Assembly (NCBI RefSeq): GCF_003710815.1
Contig: NZ_RHHP01000001.1
Coordinates: forward strand, 248,001-312,000
Source of the DNA: Brevibacillus centrosporus
Lineage (GTDB): Bacteria; Bacillota; Bacilli; Brevibacillales; Brevibacillaceae
DNA: 64,000 nt
Reading direction: 5' to 3'
Shown: positions 1-7,461 of the stretch, piece by piece
Numbering within the stretch: position 1 is the first letter of the stretch
Layout of the letters: the number at the start of each line of letters is the position of its first letter
Notes under the pieces: generated by a model
What the model saw: the letters and a program-made list of their open reading frames with translations, nothing else
The model's database searches: none
What the model was told of the DNA's origin: nothing
Program-made: the position numbers and the translations under genes

Positions 1-625
1 GCTCATCCGTCAGATTGCGAGGATGGTTGCAGAGCTTTCGTGAATTGGAATGTGACGCGATAACGGGTGCCTGGGATAGCTCCATGATATCCCAGAATCC
101 GGGATCCGAGAGGTGGGATACATCGATGATCATTCCTAAGCGATTCATCTCTGCCACGACTTGTCTCCCGAAGGCAGTTACGCCTCCTGGATTTGGTTCG
201 CCGCTGCCATCCGCCACAGCATTGCCGTGATTCCACGTCAAAGTCATTCCGCGTACACCCAGACGATACCACGTCCGCAGCTGAACGAGACTCTCTTCCA
301 GTGCATGTGCTCCTTCTACAAACAGAATAGCCCCTTTACGTCCCTTTAATACGCAATCCTGCAAATCCGCCTTGGTGGTAATCATGCGAAACTGCTCACT
401 TGCTACCCGCTCATAAAAAACATCAATCATTTCTAGTACGGTATGAAAGCGCCTTCCAAAAGGCACATGCGTCGGAACAAAACAGGCAAGCACCTGTATA
501 TCTACATTCCCTTTCTCGAGATCGGGAAAACCTACATGCAACTGCTTGTCTCCCTGATAATAATCAATCTGTGGATTCTGCCATAGTTTCCCCAATACAT
601 CGCAGTGCGCATCGAAAATTTTCAT
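1..625 (-). CDS. Membrane (renal-type) dipeptidase, 3' part missing
   Basis: The frame is open from an ATG at 625 to the window edge, so about 208 N-terminal residues are visible and the C-terminus lies outside. The start is supported by AGGAGAG nine bases upstream. The protein begins MKIFDAHCDVL; DxHxD is the first metal-binding motif of the peptidase M19 (membrane dipeptidase) family, a zinc amidohydrolase fold cleaving dipeptides. Further family landmarks are EGAHALE (about residue 105), TWNHGN (about 130), IIDVSHLSD (about 172) and ASHSN (about 190). It follows spoVS with a terminator between them, so it is probably transcribed separately. In other Bacillales, M19 genes also sit near spoVS. 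The natural substrate is unknown. The family call is firm, the physiological role is not. Confidence 0.85.
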   Translation of the reverse strand, partial: MKIFDAHCDVLGKLWQNPQIDYYQGDKQLHVGFPDLEKGNVDIQVLACFVPTHVPFGRRFHTVLEMIDVFYERVASEQFRMITTKADLQDCVLKGRKGAILFVEGAHALEESLVQLRTWYRLGVRGMTLTWNHGNAVADGSGEPNPGGVTAFGRQVVAEMNRLGMIIDVSHLSDPGFWDIMELSQAPVIASHSNSRKLCNHPRNLTDE

Positions 626-683
626 CTTCGCTCTCTCTCCTTAGCATCGTGTCTGCAAGCCTGTATTGCTATGTAAACAAACG

Positions 684-714
684 AAAAAACCTGTTCATTC
701 GTCGAACAAACAGG
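684..714 (-). terminator. Intrinsic terminator after spoVS
   Basis: On the minus strand CCTGTT and AACAGG form a six-pair stem around a 13-base loop, followed by TTTTTT. It lies 25 bases beyond the spoVS stop and before the dipeptidase start, so it separates the two units. Confidence 0.6.
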
Positions 715-738
715 CGGGCCAAACGGTGTTCAGTTTTG

Positions 739-999
739 TTATCTGGGTTCTACGATAAGTTTGATTGCAGTACGTTCTTCTCCATCAATCACGATGTCGG
801 TAAAGGCTGGAATACAAATGAGGTCAACTCCACTCGGCGCTACGAACCCTCGTGCGATAGCTACTGCCTTCACTGCTTGATTAAGCGCCCCAGCACCAAT
901 GGCTTGAATTTCAGCCGCCCCGCGTTCACGAAGAACGCCGGCAAGGGCACCAGCAACGGAATTGGGGTTAGACTTTGCTGAAACTTTTAATACTTCCAT
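739..999 (-). CDS. spoVS: Stage V sporulation protein S
   Basis: This 86-residue protein begins MEVLKVSAKSNPNSVAGAL, essentially the canonical SpoVS sequence. SpoVS is an Alba-like small protein needed for coat assembly and progression past stage V in Bacillus. The start is the ATG at 999, eight bases after GGGAGGT; an in-frame ATG at 1038 lacks a ribosome binding site and would add 13 residues foreign to the family. The gene follows ymdB as in B. subtilis and has its own sigma-H-like promoter, so it is probably switched on at the onset of sporulation. A terminator follows at 684-714. Identity is very secure from sequence and context. Confidence 0.96.
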   Translation of the reverse strand: MEVLKVSAKSNPNSVAGALAGVLRERGAAEIQAIGAGALNQAVKAVAIARGFVAPSGVDLICIPAFTDIVIDGEERTAIKLIVEPR

Positions 1000-1047
1000 C
1001 CTTTTGAACCTCCCGTCTGATAGGAATCCTGTCATCATTAGAATGAT

Positions 1048-1074
1048 ATTCGCATAACCCCTAAAAATTCCTGC
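1048..1074 (-). promoter_or_regulatory. Sigma-H-like promoter of spoVS
   Basis: The minus strand has GCAGGAATT (1066-1074), 13 bases, then CGAAT (1048-1052). The sigma-H consensus is RWAGGAWWT followed by HGAAT; only the second base of the -35 differs and the spacing is that of spoVG-type promoters. It lies about 50 bases upstream of the spoVS start. A weak hairpin AAGATT/AATCTT at 1087-1109 just upstream may end ymdB transcription. Confidence 0.6.
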
Positions 1075-1116
1075 TAACTGTCATGAAAGATTCAAAAAAT
1101 TCTAATCTTGTTCATA

Positions 1117-1911
1117 TTATTCCATAAACGGATGGTCGGCGTCAATTCGGATTCGCTCCAATTTTTTCGCGTTACCTGTAGCTTTATCAAGTGTGATGAT
1201 CACAGCGTTTAATTGCGCTGGATCTGGAGCTACTTCAAAGCGAACAGGCAGCTGCGTCAGGAACTTCTTAATGACTGCTTCTCTTTCCATCCCGAGAATA
1301 CCGTTGCTGGGTCCACACATTCCGACATCACACAGAAAACCTGTTCCCTGTGGCAAAACACGCTCGTCAGCGGTTTGAACGTGCGTGTGAGTACCTACGA
1401 CTGCACTGACTCTCCCATCCAGGTACCAAGCCATCGCTTGCTTTTCGGAGGTGACTTCTGCATGAAAGTCCACAAAAATGTATTTGGTACGTTTTCTCGC
1501 TTGCTCCACCAGTTTGTCAGCCATTTTAAAAGGACAATCCAGTGGCGGCAGGAACGTCCGGCCCTGTAAGTTGATAACGGCCAGTTCTCCCTCTGATTGC
1601 TTTATATACGTTATCCCTTTCCCGGGAGCACCTTCGGGGAAGTTGGCTGGTCGAATCATTCGCGGTTCGTCATCAATAAAATCGAATATCTCTTTTTGAT
1701 CCCATGTATGATTACCGAGCGTAATGGCATGAACGCCAAACTCGAACAACTCTTTCGTAATCTTTTCCGTGATCCCTCTTCCATGCGCGGCGTTTTCCCC
1801 ATTTGCGACAATGAAAGTGGGCTGGTATTTTCTCTTTAACAGAGGCAGGTAGGTCTTCACCATATCTCTGCCGGGCGAACCCATGATATCCCCGATAAAC
1901 AATAACTTCAT
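1117..1911 (-). CDS. ymdB: YmdB-type 2',3'-cyclic nucleotide phosphodiesterase
   Basis: The 264-residue protein belongs to the YmdB metallophosphoesterase family (TIGR00282), which hydrolyses cyclic nucleotides and in B. subtilis influences RNase Y-dependent decay and the biofilm/motility choice. All metal and catalytic residues known for B. subtilis YmdB are at the same positions: Asp8 (LFIGDI), Glu39/Asn40 (GENAAHG), Asn67/His68 (GNHTW), His150 (DFHAE), His175 and His177 (GTHTH). Start: the ATG at 1911 lies seven bases after GAGGTG; the TTG at 1917 is too close to it. It sits directly downstream of rny, its functional partner. An extended -10 (TGTGTATACT) about 20 bases upstream of the ribosome binding site may provide its own promoter. 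Confidence 0.95.
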   Translation of the reverse strand: MKLLFIGDIMGSPGRDMVKTYLPLLKRKYQPTFIVANGENAAHGRGITEKITKELFEFGVHAITLGNHTWDQKEIFDFIDDEPRMIRPANFPEGAPGKGITYIKQSEGELAVINLQGRTFLPPLDCPFKMADKLVEQARKRTKYIFVDFHAEVTSEKQAMAWYLDGRVSAVVGTHTHVQTADERVLPQGTGFLCDVGMCGPSNGILGMEREAVIKKFLTQLPVRFEVAPDPAQLNAVIITLDKATGNAKKLERIRIDADHPFME

Positions 1912-1952
1912 ACTCAATCACCTCAATGCTAGTATACACAACCGCAGCGAGA

Positions 1953-2002
1953 TTAGAAATTTTGCAAGTGCCGAGTCCTATAGCACGATCACGAATTTCT
2001 AA
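1953..2002. repeat. Inverted repeat between rny and ymdB
   Basis: TTAGAAATT (1953-1961) and AATTTCTAA (1994-2002) are a perfect nine-base inverted repeat separated by 32 bases. It lies after the rny terminator and just upstream of the possible ymdB promoter. There is no T-tract, so it is not a second terminator. A DNA operator or a leader stem is possible. Confidence 0.4.
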
Positions 2003-2030
2003 ACGCTCTATGTCGGTTTTCGTTCCTTAG

Positions 2031-2066
2031 AAAAAAAGTAAAGTGGCATAATCGCCACTTTACTTT
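2031..2066 (-). terminator. Intrinsic terminator of rny, overlapping its stop codon
   Basis: A perfect 13-pair stem (AAAGTAAAGTGGC at 2054-2066, mirrored at 2035-2047) with a six-base loop is followed by TTTTTTT. The rny TAA (2060-2062) lies inside the 5' arm, so ribosomes finishing rny would cover the stem. Confidence 0.85.
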
Positions 2067-3601
2067 GCATACTCAACTGCCCGTGTTTCACGGATTACCG
2101 TTACTTTGATGTGACCCGGATAGTCAAGTTCATTTTCGATTCGTTTCGTGATATCACGTGCCAAGCGTGTTGCTTCTGCATCATCAATCTTTTCAGGCTG
2201 AACCATTACGCGGATTTCGCGTCCTGCTTGAATCGCATAAGACTTCTCTACGCCATCGAACGACTCAGAGATCTCTTCCAGTTTCTCTAAACGTCTGATA
2301 TAGGTTTCCAGTGTCTCACGACGAGCGCCTGGGCGAGCAGCAGACAATGCATCCGCAGCTCCTACCAACATAGCAATAACGGAGGTTGGCTCTGTATCGC
2401 CATGGTGCGATGCAATACTGTTCACAACTACTTGATGCTCATTGTACTTCTTGGCCAATTCCACACCGATTTCCACGTGGGAGCCTTCCACCTCATGGTC
2501 GATCGCTTTACCGATATCGTGAAGAAGACCTGCGCGTTTCGCCAGTTTAAAGTCCTCTTTCAGCTCGGCTGCCATCAATCCAGCCAGATGAGCCACTTCC
2601 ATCGAGTGCTTCAGTACGTTTTGTCCATAGCTCGTACGATAACGCAAACGACCAAGGATCTTGATCAGATCTGGGTGCAAACCGTGTACGCCTGTTTCAA
2701 ACGTTGCCTGTTCACCATACTCACGGATTCGCTCGTCCACTTCCCGACGCGCTTTCTCCACCATTTCCTCAATGCGGGCTGGGTGGATGCGCCCGTCAGC
2801 AACCAGCTTGTCCAGAGCCGTCTTCGCGATTTCCCGACGAATCGGATCAAAACCAGACAGGATCACAGCTTCCGGAGTATCATCAATGATGAGGTCAATA
2901 CCCGTCAACGTTTCCAGCGCACGAATGTTTCGTCCTTCACGACCGATGATCCGGCCTTTCATCTCGTCGTTTGGCAGGGTCACGACAGATACAGTCGTCT
3001 CTGCAACGTGATCAGCCGCACAACGCTGAATGGAGGTCGTAATGATTTCGCGAGCTTTCTTATCCGCCTCTTCTTTGGCCTGTGTTTCAATCTCTTTGAT
3101 CATCACAGCCATTTCATGGCGAACCGTATTTTCAACATCTGTCAGAATGATATTTTTCGCCTCATCCTGCGTCAGACCGGAAATACGTTCCAACTCAGAA
3201 ACTTGTTCTTTATATAAGTGCTCTACCTTGCTTTGCAGTTCTGCGATGGCGCGGTCACGCTCAGAGAGTTCTTCTTCTTTGCGTTCCAGCTGCTCCATCT
3301 TGCGGTCCAACGATTCTTCTTTTTGCAGGATTCGACGTTCCTGACGTTGTATCTCGTTGCGCCGCTCGCGCAGTTCGGTTTCCGCTTCCGATCGAAGCTT
3401 GAAAACTTCGTCTTTGGCTTCGAGTACCTTTTCTTTCTTTACGGCTTCGGCGTCCCGTTTCGCTTCTTCTACGATCTGTCTAGCAGCTTCTTCCGCGCTA
3501 GAGATCTTCGCTTCCGCAATGGATTTGCGTGTGAAGTAGCCGGCACCCGCACCGATGAGCAGAGCGATGAGCACAATGACTACAGTTAGAATAGGATCCA
3601 T
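2060..3601 (-). CDS. rny: Ribonuclease Y
   Basis: The 513-residue protein is RNase Y, the membrane-anchored endoribonuclease that initiates bulk mRNA decay in Firmicutes. In order: an N-terminal transmembrane segment (about residues 4-24), a long charged coiled coil (about 30-190, rich in E/K/R), a KH domain with [13 protein letters not shown], and an HD domain with [17 protein letters not shown] carrying the metal-binding HD pair, then the family C-terminal domain. Length matches B. subtilis RNase Y (520). The start at 3601 has GGAGGTG about 13 bases upstream, longer than usual, but no in-frame alternative fits better. It lies between recX and ymdB; its probable promoter is far upstream (3835-3864), giving a structured leader of about 230 bases. 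Confidence 0.97.
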   Translation of the reverse strand: MDPILTVVIVLIALLIGAGAGYFTRKSIAEAKISSAEEAARQIVEEAKRDAEAVKKEKVLEAKDEVFKLRSEAETELRERRNEIQRQERRILQKEESLDRKMEQLERKEEELSERDRAIAELQSKVEHLYKEQVSELERISGLTQDEAKNIILTDVENTVRHEMAVMIKEIETQAKEEADKKAREIITTSIQRCAADHVAETTVSVVTLPNDEMKGRIIGREGRNIRALETLTGIDLIIDDTPEAVILSGFDPIRREIAKTALDKLVADGRIHPARIEEMVEKARREVDERIREYGEQATFETGVHGLHPDLIKILGRLRYRTSYGQNVLKHSMEVAHLAGLMAAELKEDFKLAKRAGLLHDIGKAIDHEVEGSHVEIGVELAKKYNEHQVVVNSIASHHGDTEPTSVIAMLVGAADALSAARPGARRETLETYIRRLEKLEEISESFDGVEKSYAIQAGREIRVMVQPEKIDDAEATRLARDITKRIENELDYPGHIKVTVIRETRAVEYAK

Positions 3602-3707
3602 AGGTTTTTCATTTCACCTCCTTATTGTAAGACATCTCCCCGCTTTCCAAGCATTCGTTTTTCATGGAGTGCCGCTGTCGTTTTGTTCAACTATCGGACA
3701 TTCGACT

Positions 3708-3734
3708 AAAAAACAAGACCGATTCGACTCGGTC
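3708..3734 (-). terminator. Intrinsic terminator in the rny leader
   Basis: The minus strand reads GACCGA, a six-base loop, TCGGTC, then TTGTTTTTT. The hairpin lies about 107 bases before the rny start and about 100 bases after a near-consensus promoter. It could be a leader attenuator for rny or the end of a small RNA; it is 150 bases from recX, so it is a less natural recX terminator. Confidence 0.7.
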
Positions 3735-3828
3735 CGCTGAATCCGCACTCGTCGCACGGGTCTTCAGTTGTTTCCACAGGCAACGAGTAAGAAAACCAGC
3801 AAAAAGTTATGATACACCAAGTAAATAC
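3708..3828 (-). ncRNA. Candidate structured leader or small RNA upstream of rny
   Basis: A transcript from the promoter at 3835-3864 to the terminator at 3708-3734 would be about 120 nt. Within it, ACTCGTTGC (3780-3788) pairs with GCGACGAGT (3747-3755), eight Watson-Crick pairs and one G-U, around a 24-base loop. I find no open frame with a ribosome binding site in it. I do not recognise a known RNA family. Whether it is an independent RNA or the first part of the rny mRNA cannot be told from sequence. Confidence 0.35.
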
Positions 3829-3834
3829 AAATCT

Positions 3835-3864
3835 ATTTTATTATTTGTGAACAAGAATTGTCAA
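3835..3864 (-). promoter_or_regulatory. Sigma-A promoter downstream of recX
   Basis: TTGACA (3859-3864), an 18-base spacer and TAAAAT (3835-3840) on the minus strand. The -35 is a perfect match. It starts just after the recX stop and points toward the structured leader and rny. Confidence 0.65.
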
Positions 3865-3885
3865 GATCATGCAAAAAGGGGCATC

Positions 3886-4527
3886 CTATTCCTCTATGCG
3901 TTGACGCAATTCGCCTCGAATCTGTTGAATGACGCCATGTGAAAACCCTTTTCTCATCAGCGTCGACAGCAATTTCCTCTCTTCGTCGGGATTCGGTGCT
4001 CCCTCGAGTCTCTTTGCTTTCTTTTCTATCAGTGCTCTGGCCGCAATGAGCTCATCTTCACGAGAAACGGCTCGTACGGCATCCTCCACGATCCCTCGCT
4101 CTACTCCCCTTTGCTGTAGCTCCATGCGCAGCATATAGGGACTTCTCGGCTTTAAGCGCAGCCTCTCGTCCACCCACTGGCGGGCAAATGCCTCGTCGTC
4201 TATGTACCCTTGCTCCTGGCACCGCTCGCAAACTTCCTCTGCTATAGAAGGTAGAAAGCCCTTTTCAACCAAGTAGGAGTTCAGCTGACTTTTTGTCCGT
4301 GGACGAAATCCTAGGTAACGCAAAGCTCCCAGATAGGCACGATGCTTTTCCTCCGCTACCAGCACTTCATGAAAAAAGGCCTCGTCGACCTCTGTCCCTT
4401 TAAAAAGATTGTACTTTACCAATATATCCTCATGTACAGAGAATGCATACTCCTCATTTAAATCTATATGGTAGCGCTGCTTCTGCTTGTTGTCCCGATG
4501 AACGGCAGTAATCGTGCCACTTTTCAT
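3886..4527 (-). CDS. recX: Regulatory protein RecX
   Basis: The 213-residue protein has the RecX architecture: an N-terminal extension found in Firmicute RecX, then tandem three-helix repeats, including ALRYLGFRPRTKSQLNSYL and GYIDDEAFARQWV, the most conserved part of the family. RecX binds RecA filaments and modulates RecA activity. The start is the ATG at 4527, six bases after GGGAGGG; an in-frame upstream start at 4557 lacks such a site. It lies directly downstream of recA, though a good terminator sits in between, so expression may depend on readthrough. In B. subtilis recX is elsewhere in the chromosome, so the adjacency here resembles many other bacteria. Confidence 0.9.
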   Translation of the reverse strand: MKSGTITAVHRDNKQKQRYHIDLNEEYAFSVHEDILVKYNLFKGTEVDEAFFHEVLVAEEKHRAYLGALRYLGFRPRTKSQLNSYLVEKGFLPSIAEEVCERCQEQGYIDDEAFARQWVDERLRLKPRSPYMLRMELQQRGVERGIVEDAVRAVSREDELIAARALIEKKAKRLEGAPNPDEERKLLSTLMRKGFSHGVIQQIRGELRQRIEE

Positions 4528-4588
4528 CGCTGTCCCTCCCTTCTCCACTTCTCCCAAGTGCTGCTCTAGCTACTCTTTCTGTTACGTG

Positions 4589-4621
4589 AACAAAACAGCC
4601 TGTCGCATGGACAGGCTGTTT
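4589..4621 (-). terminator. Intrinsic terminator of recA
   Basis: A 12-pair perfect stem AAACAGCCTGTC/GACAGGCTGTTT with a five-base loop, followed by TTTTGTT on the minus strand, 14 bases beyond the recA stop. Confidence 0.8.
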
Positions 4622-4634
4622 CTGAATCACTTGC

Positions 4635-5693
4635 TTACTCTAAATCAAAAGCTGGTTCTTCCTCTTGCTCAGGATCGATGACTGCTTCCGCTTCCGGAAT
4701 GGAACCTGGATTGAGACTGAAATACTCACGCACTTTTGTTTCGATTTGAGCAGCAACATGTGGATTTTCTTTCAAGTAGATCTTTGAATTTTCACGGCCT
4801 TGGCCGAGACGCTCTTCGTTAAAGGAGTACCAAGCCCCGCTCTTCTGTACCACATCGATTTCCGAGCCAATGTCGAGGATGCTGCCCTCTCTGGAGATAC
4901 CTTCACCGTACATGATGTCTACTTCCGCTACCTTGAACGGAGGAGCTACTTTATTTTTTACGACCTTGATTTTCGTTTTGCTACCAAGGATATCGTTGCC
5001 TACCTTGATGGACTCAGCTTTACGCACATCCAGACGCACGCTCGCGTAGAACTTGAGGGCACGTCCACCTGGAGTTGTCTCCGGGTTACCGAACATGACG
5101 CCCACTTTTTCACGCAGCTGGTTAATGAAGATGGCAATCGTTTTGGACTTGTTGATCGCACCGGACAGTTTGCGCAGAGCCTGAGACATCAGACGTGCCT
5201 GCAAACCAACGTGGGAATCTCCCATCTCGCCCTCGATCTCTGCTTTCGGTACCAATGCAGCTACTGAGTCTACTACGATAATATCTACAGCGCCAGAGCG
5301 CACCAATGCTTCTGCGATTTCCAGTGCTTGCTCACCTGTGTCAGGCTGAGACAGCAGGAGCTCATCGATATTGACTCCCAGCTTAGCAGCGTATACAGGA
5401 TCCAATGCGTGCTCCGCATCGATAAACGCAGCTTGTCCACCCTGCTTTTGTACTTCGGCAATCGCGTGGAGTGCTACGGTTGTTTTACCGGAAGACTCTG
5501 GACCGTAGATTTCAACAATACGGCCACGTGGGAAGCCGCCAACCCCAAGTGCAATATCAAGAGCAAGCGCACCACTGGAGGTAGTGGAAATTTGAACGTT
5601 GGATACTTCTCCCAACTTCATAATGGATCCTTTTCCGAACTGTTTTTCTATTTGACGCAAAGCACTTTCCAAAGCTGCGCGACGATCTGACAA
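4635..5693 (-). CDS. recA: Recombinase RecA
   Basis: RecA is the ATP-dependent strand-exchange protein and SOS co-protease. Visible are Walker A GPESSGKT (residues 64-71), the IDAEHALDP segment, [12 protein letters not shown] (Walker B), loop L1 around [10 protein letters not shown], and loop L2 [13 protein letters not shown]. Length is 352 residues, close to B. subtilis RecA (348). I place the start at a TTG (5691-5693), because the protein then begins (M)[13 protein letters not shown] exactly like other RecA proteins and the ribosome binding site GAAAGGGTG is about 10 bases away. A GTG at 5702 is only two or three bases from that site. A promoter with a LexA box lies upstream. The acidic C-terminal tail ([11 protein letters not shown]) is typical. 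Confidence 0.98.
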   Translation of the reverse strand: MSDRRAALESALRQIEKQFGKGSIMKLGEVSNVQISTTSSGALALDIALGVGGFPRGRIVEIYGPESSGKTTVALHAIAEVQKQGGQAAFIDAEHALDPVYAAKLGVNIDELLLSQPDTGEQALEIAEALVRSGAVDIIVVDSVAALVPKAEIEGEMGDSHVGLQARLMSQALRKLSGAINKSKTIAIFINQLREKVGVMFGNPETTPGGRALKFYASVRLDVRKAESIKVGNDILGSKTKIKVVKNKVAPPFKVAEVDIMYGEGISREGSILDIGSEIDVVQKSGAWYSFNEERLGQGRENSKIYLKENPHVAAQIETKVREYFSLNPGSIPEAEAVIDPEQEEEPAFDLE

Positions 5694-5738
5694 ATGGTAC
5701 ACACCCTTTCACATTTCGCTTCTGTTTTGCTTGTTTCC

Positions 5739-5768
5739 ATCATACCTCGAGACAGAATGGTTTGCCAA
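5739..5768 (-). promoter_or_regulatory. Sigma-A promoter of recA
   Basis: TTGGCA (5763-5768), 18 bases, TATGAT (5739-5744) on the minus strand, ending 45 bases before the proposed TTG start. A LexA box lies 11-24 bases upstream of the -35. Confidence 0.65.
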
Positions 5769-5778
5769 GTGTTTTTTA

Positions 5779-5792
5779 CGAACAAATATTCG
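5779..5792. promoter_or_regulatory. LexA (DinR) SOS box of recA
   Basis: CGAACAAATATTCG differs from the Gram-positive SOS consensus CGAACNNNNGTTCG at one base (A for G in the right half). Its place immediately upstream of the recA promoter supports LexA control of recA, as established in Bacillus. Confidence 0.75.
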
Positions 5793-5797
5793 CATCA

Positions 5798-5845
5798 TAA
5801 AAAGACAGCCATTTGCCCTTCGACGAGGCAAAATGACTGTCTTTT
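5798..5845 (-). terminator. Intrinsic terminator of the helicase gene
   Basis: A long stem AAAAGACAG/CTGTCTTTT continuing through CATTTTGCC/GGGCAAATG with one mismatch and one bulge, loop about nine bases, followed by TTTTTATG. It lies 19 bases beyond the helicase stop and just upstream of the recA LexA box. Confidence 0.8.
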
Positions 5846-5864
5846 ACCAAATAGCTGCGAGCTA

Positions 5865-7454
5865 CTAGGAACGCTTGGCTCCACGTGGCTTCGCTGGCTC
5901 CAGGTTGATCCGTTTTCCGTTGATGCGAGTCTGACGCAGGGACTCATAAACGAACGCCGCTACTTCTTCTGGCACTTCTACAAACGTGAAGTTCTCAAAG
6001 ATGTCGATACGGCCAACCGCTTTTCCAGGGATTCCTACGGATTCGGAAATCTCGCGTACGAGATCTTGCGGTTTCATGTTCGCATTGCGTCCCACATTCA
6101 GGAAGAAGCGTACCATACCTTTGGCAGCACCGGTTTCACCAAAGTTGTATGCTTCTGCTTCCTGCGTTTGTCCCGCTTCGCTGTGGAATGCAAGGTGCAG
6201 GGCTGCAGCAGCTACTTTCTCGGCTGGGTATTGACCCACCAGAGAATCCGCTACTTTTTGATACATATCAGCAATCGCGTCGCTCTCCAAGAGACTGGTC
6301 AATTGCTCACGCAGCTGCTCTTGCTTGCGCTCCGCCACTTCTTCGAGGGAAGGAACGTTGCGGGAAAGCACTTGCGCTTTCGTCTGCTTTTGGATGAACA
6401 TCATTTGTCTGACTTCACGCGGAGTAACCAGTGTCATCGCGATTCCTTTACGGCCTGCACGACCTGTACGGCCAATGCGGTGAACGTAGCTCTCGGAATC
6501 CTGTGGAATATCGTAGTTGATTACGTGAGATACGTTGCCAACGTCAATACCGCGCGCGGCTACGTCTGTAGCAATCAGGAACTCGATAGAGCCTTCGCGG
6601 AATGCATTCATGACTTTGTCACGCTGCGCTTGGGACAAGTCGCCATGCAGACCGTCAGCCAGGTAACCACGGGATTGCAGCACTTCTGTCAACTCATCTA
6701 CCCCACGCTTGGTACGGCAGAAGATAATGCCGAGCTCGACATCTTCACTGTCCAGAATACGACAGAGGCTCTCTACTTTATTGCGGTCAAACACTTTGTA
6801 ATACACTTGCTCAATCAGAGGAGCTGTCACTTCTTCACGGCTCACTGCGATTGTTTGCGGCTGTTTCATATAACGGGTCGCCAAACGCTTGATTTCAGAT
6901 GGCATCGTAGCGGAGAACAACAGTGTCTGACGCTCTTCTGGCATCTGGGTGATGATGGTTTCGATATCCTCGATAAAGCCCATGTCCAGCATCTCGTCTG
7001 CTTCATCCAGAACGAGGGTATGTACATGATCCAGCTTCAGCGTTTTGCGGCGCAGATGGTCCATGACGCGTCCTGGCGTACCTACAACTACTTGAACGCC
7101 TTGGCGCAGTGCGCGAATTTGATGACCGATGGATTGACCACCGTAGATTGGGAGTGTGCGCACTTTATTGTACTTGGAAATGCGCAGAAGCTCACCTGCT
7201 ACTTGAATCGCCAGCTCGCGGGTAGGTGTCAGGATAATCGCCTGAACACGGTTCGCCGGAGTCACTTTCTCAATCAAAGGAATCCCGAATGCTGCCGTTT
7301 TACCTGTACCCGTTTGAGCTTGACCAATCAGGTCGCCTCCCTCGAGCACTTTCGGAATGCAAGCCGCCTGGATCGGCGATGGCTCTTCAAAGCCCATATC
7401 GTGGATGGCTTGAAGAATGGATTTATGTAAAGGAAAATCTGAAAAAATCGTCAT
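5865..7454 (-). CDS. DEAD-box RNA helicase with DbpA-type RNA-binding tail
   Basis: This 529-residue protein is an ATP-dependent RNA helicase. Motifs in order: Q motif FSDFPLHKSILQAI, motif I AQTGTGKT (46-53), PTRELAIQ, motif II DEAD, motif III SAT, then RecA-like domain 2 ending in HRIGRTGRAG. The last 75 residues (VRFFLNVGRNANMKP...GRIDIFENFTFVEVP) form a DbpA/CsdA-type RNA-binding domain, which in relatives binds rRNA or structured RNA. This places it with DeaD/CsdA or DbpA/YxiN; I cannot choose between them. The start is the ATG at 7454, eight bases after AAAGGTG inside the end of cinA. It is co-directional and only seven bases from cinA, likely co-transcribed. B. subtilis has no helicase at this position between cinA and recA. 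Confidence 0.93.
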   Translation of the reverse strand: MTIFSDFPLHKSILQAIHDMGFEEPSPIQAACIPKVLEGGDLIGQAQTGTGKTAAFGIPLIEKVTPANRVQAIILTPTRELAIQVAGELLRISKYNKVRTLPIYGGQSIGHQIRALRQGVQVVVGTPGRVMDHLRRKTLKLDHVHTLVLDEADEMLDMGFIEDIETIITQMPEERQTLLFSATMPSEIKRLATRYMKQPQTIAVSREEVTAPLIEQVYYKVFDRNKVESLCRILDSEDVELGIIFCRTKRGVDELTEVLQSRGYLADGLHGDLSQAQRDKVMNAFREGSIEFLIATDVAARGIDVGNVSHVINYDIPQDSESYVHRIGRTGRAGRKGIAMTLVTPREVRQMMFIQKQTKAQVLSRNVPSLEEVAERKQEQLREQLTSLLESDAIADMYQKVADSLVGQYPAEKVAAAALHLAFHSEAGQTQEAEAYNFGETGAAKGMVRFFLNVGRNANMKPQDLVREISESVGIPGKAVGRIDIFENFTFVEVPEEVAAFVYESLRQTRINGKRINLEPAKPRGAKRS

Positions 7455-7461
7455 GAATACG

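Noticed and set aside
739..1038. Longer SpoVS beginning at 1038
   Set aside because: The extra 13 residues are foreign to the family and the only ribosome binding site fits the ATG at 999.
3602..3660. TTGGAA-15-TACAAT as rny promoter
   Set aside because: The spacer is too short and transcription would begin inside the ribosome binding site. The TTGACA promoter at 3835-3864 is better.
5694..7430. A long plus-strand open frame of 578 codons
   Set aside because: It mirrors the DEAD-box helicase on the other strand, has no ribosome binding site or family motif, and its length is explained by codon bias. Similar antisense frames over infB, pnp and polC were rejected for the same reason.
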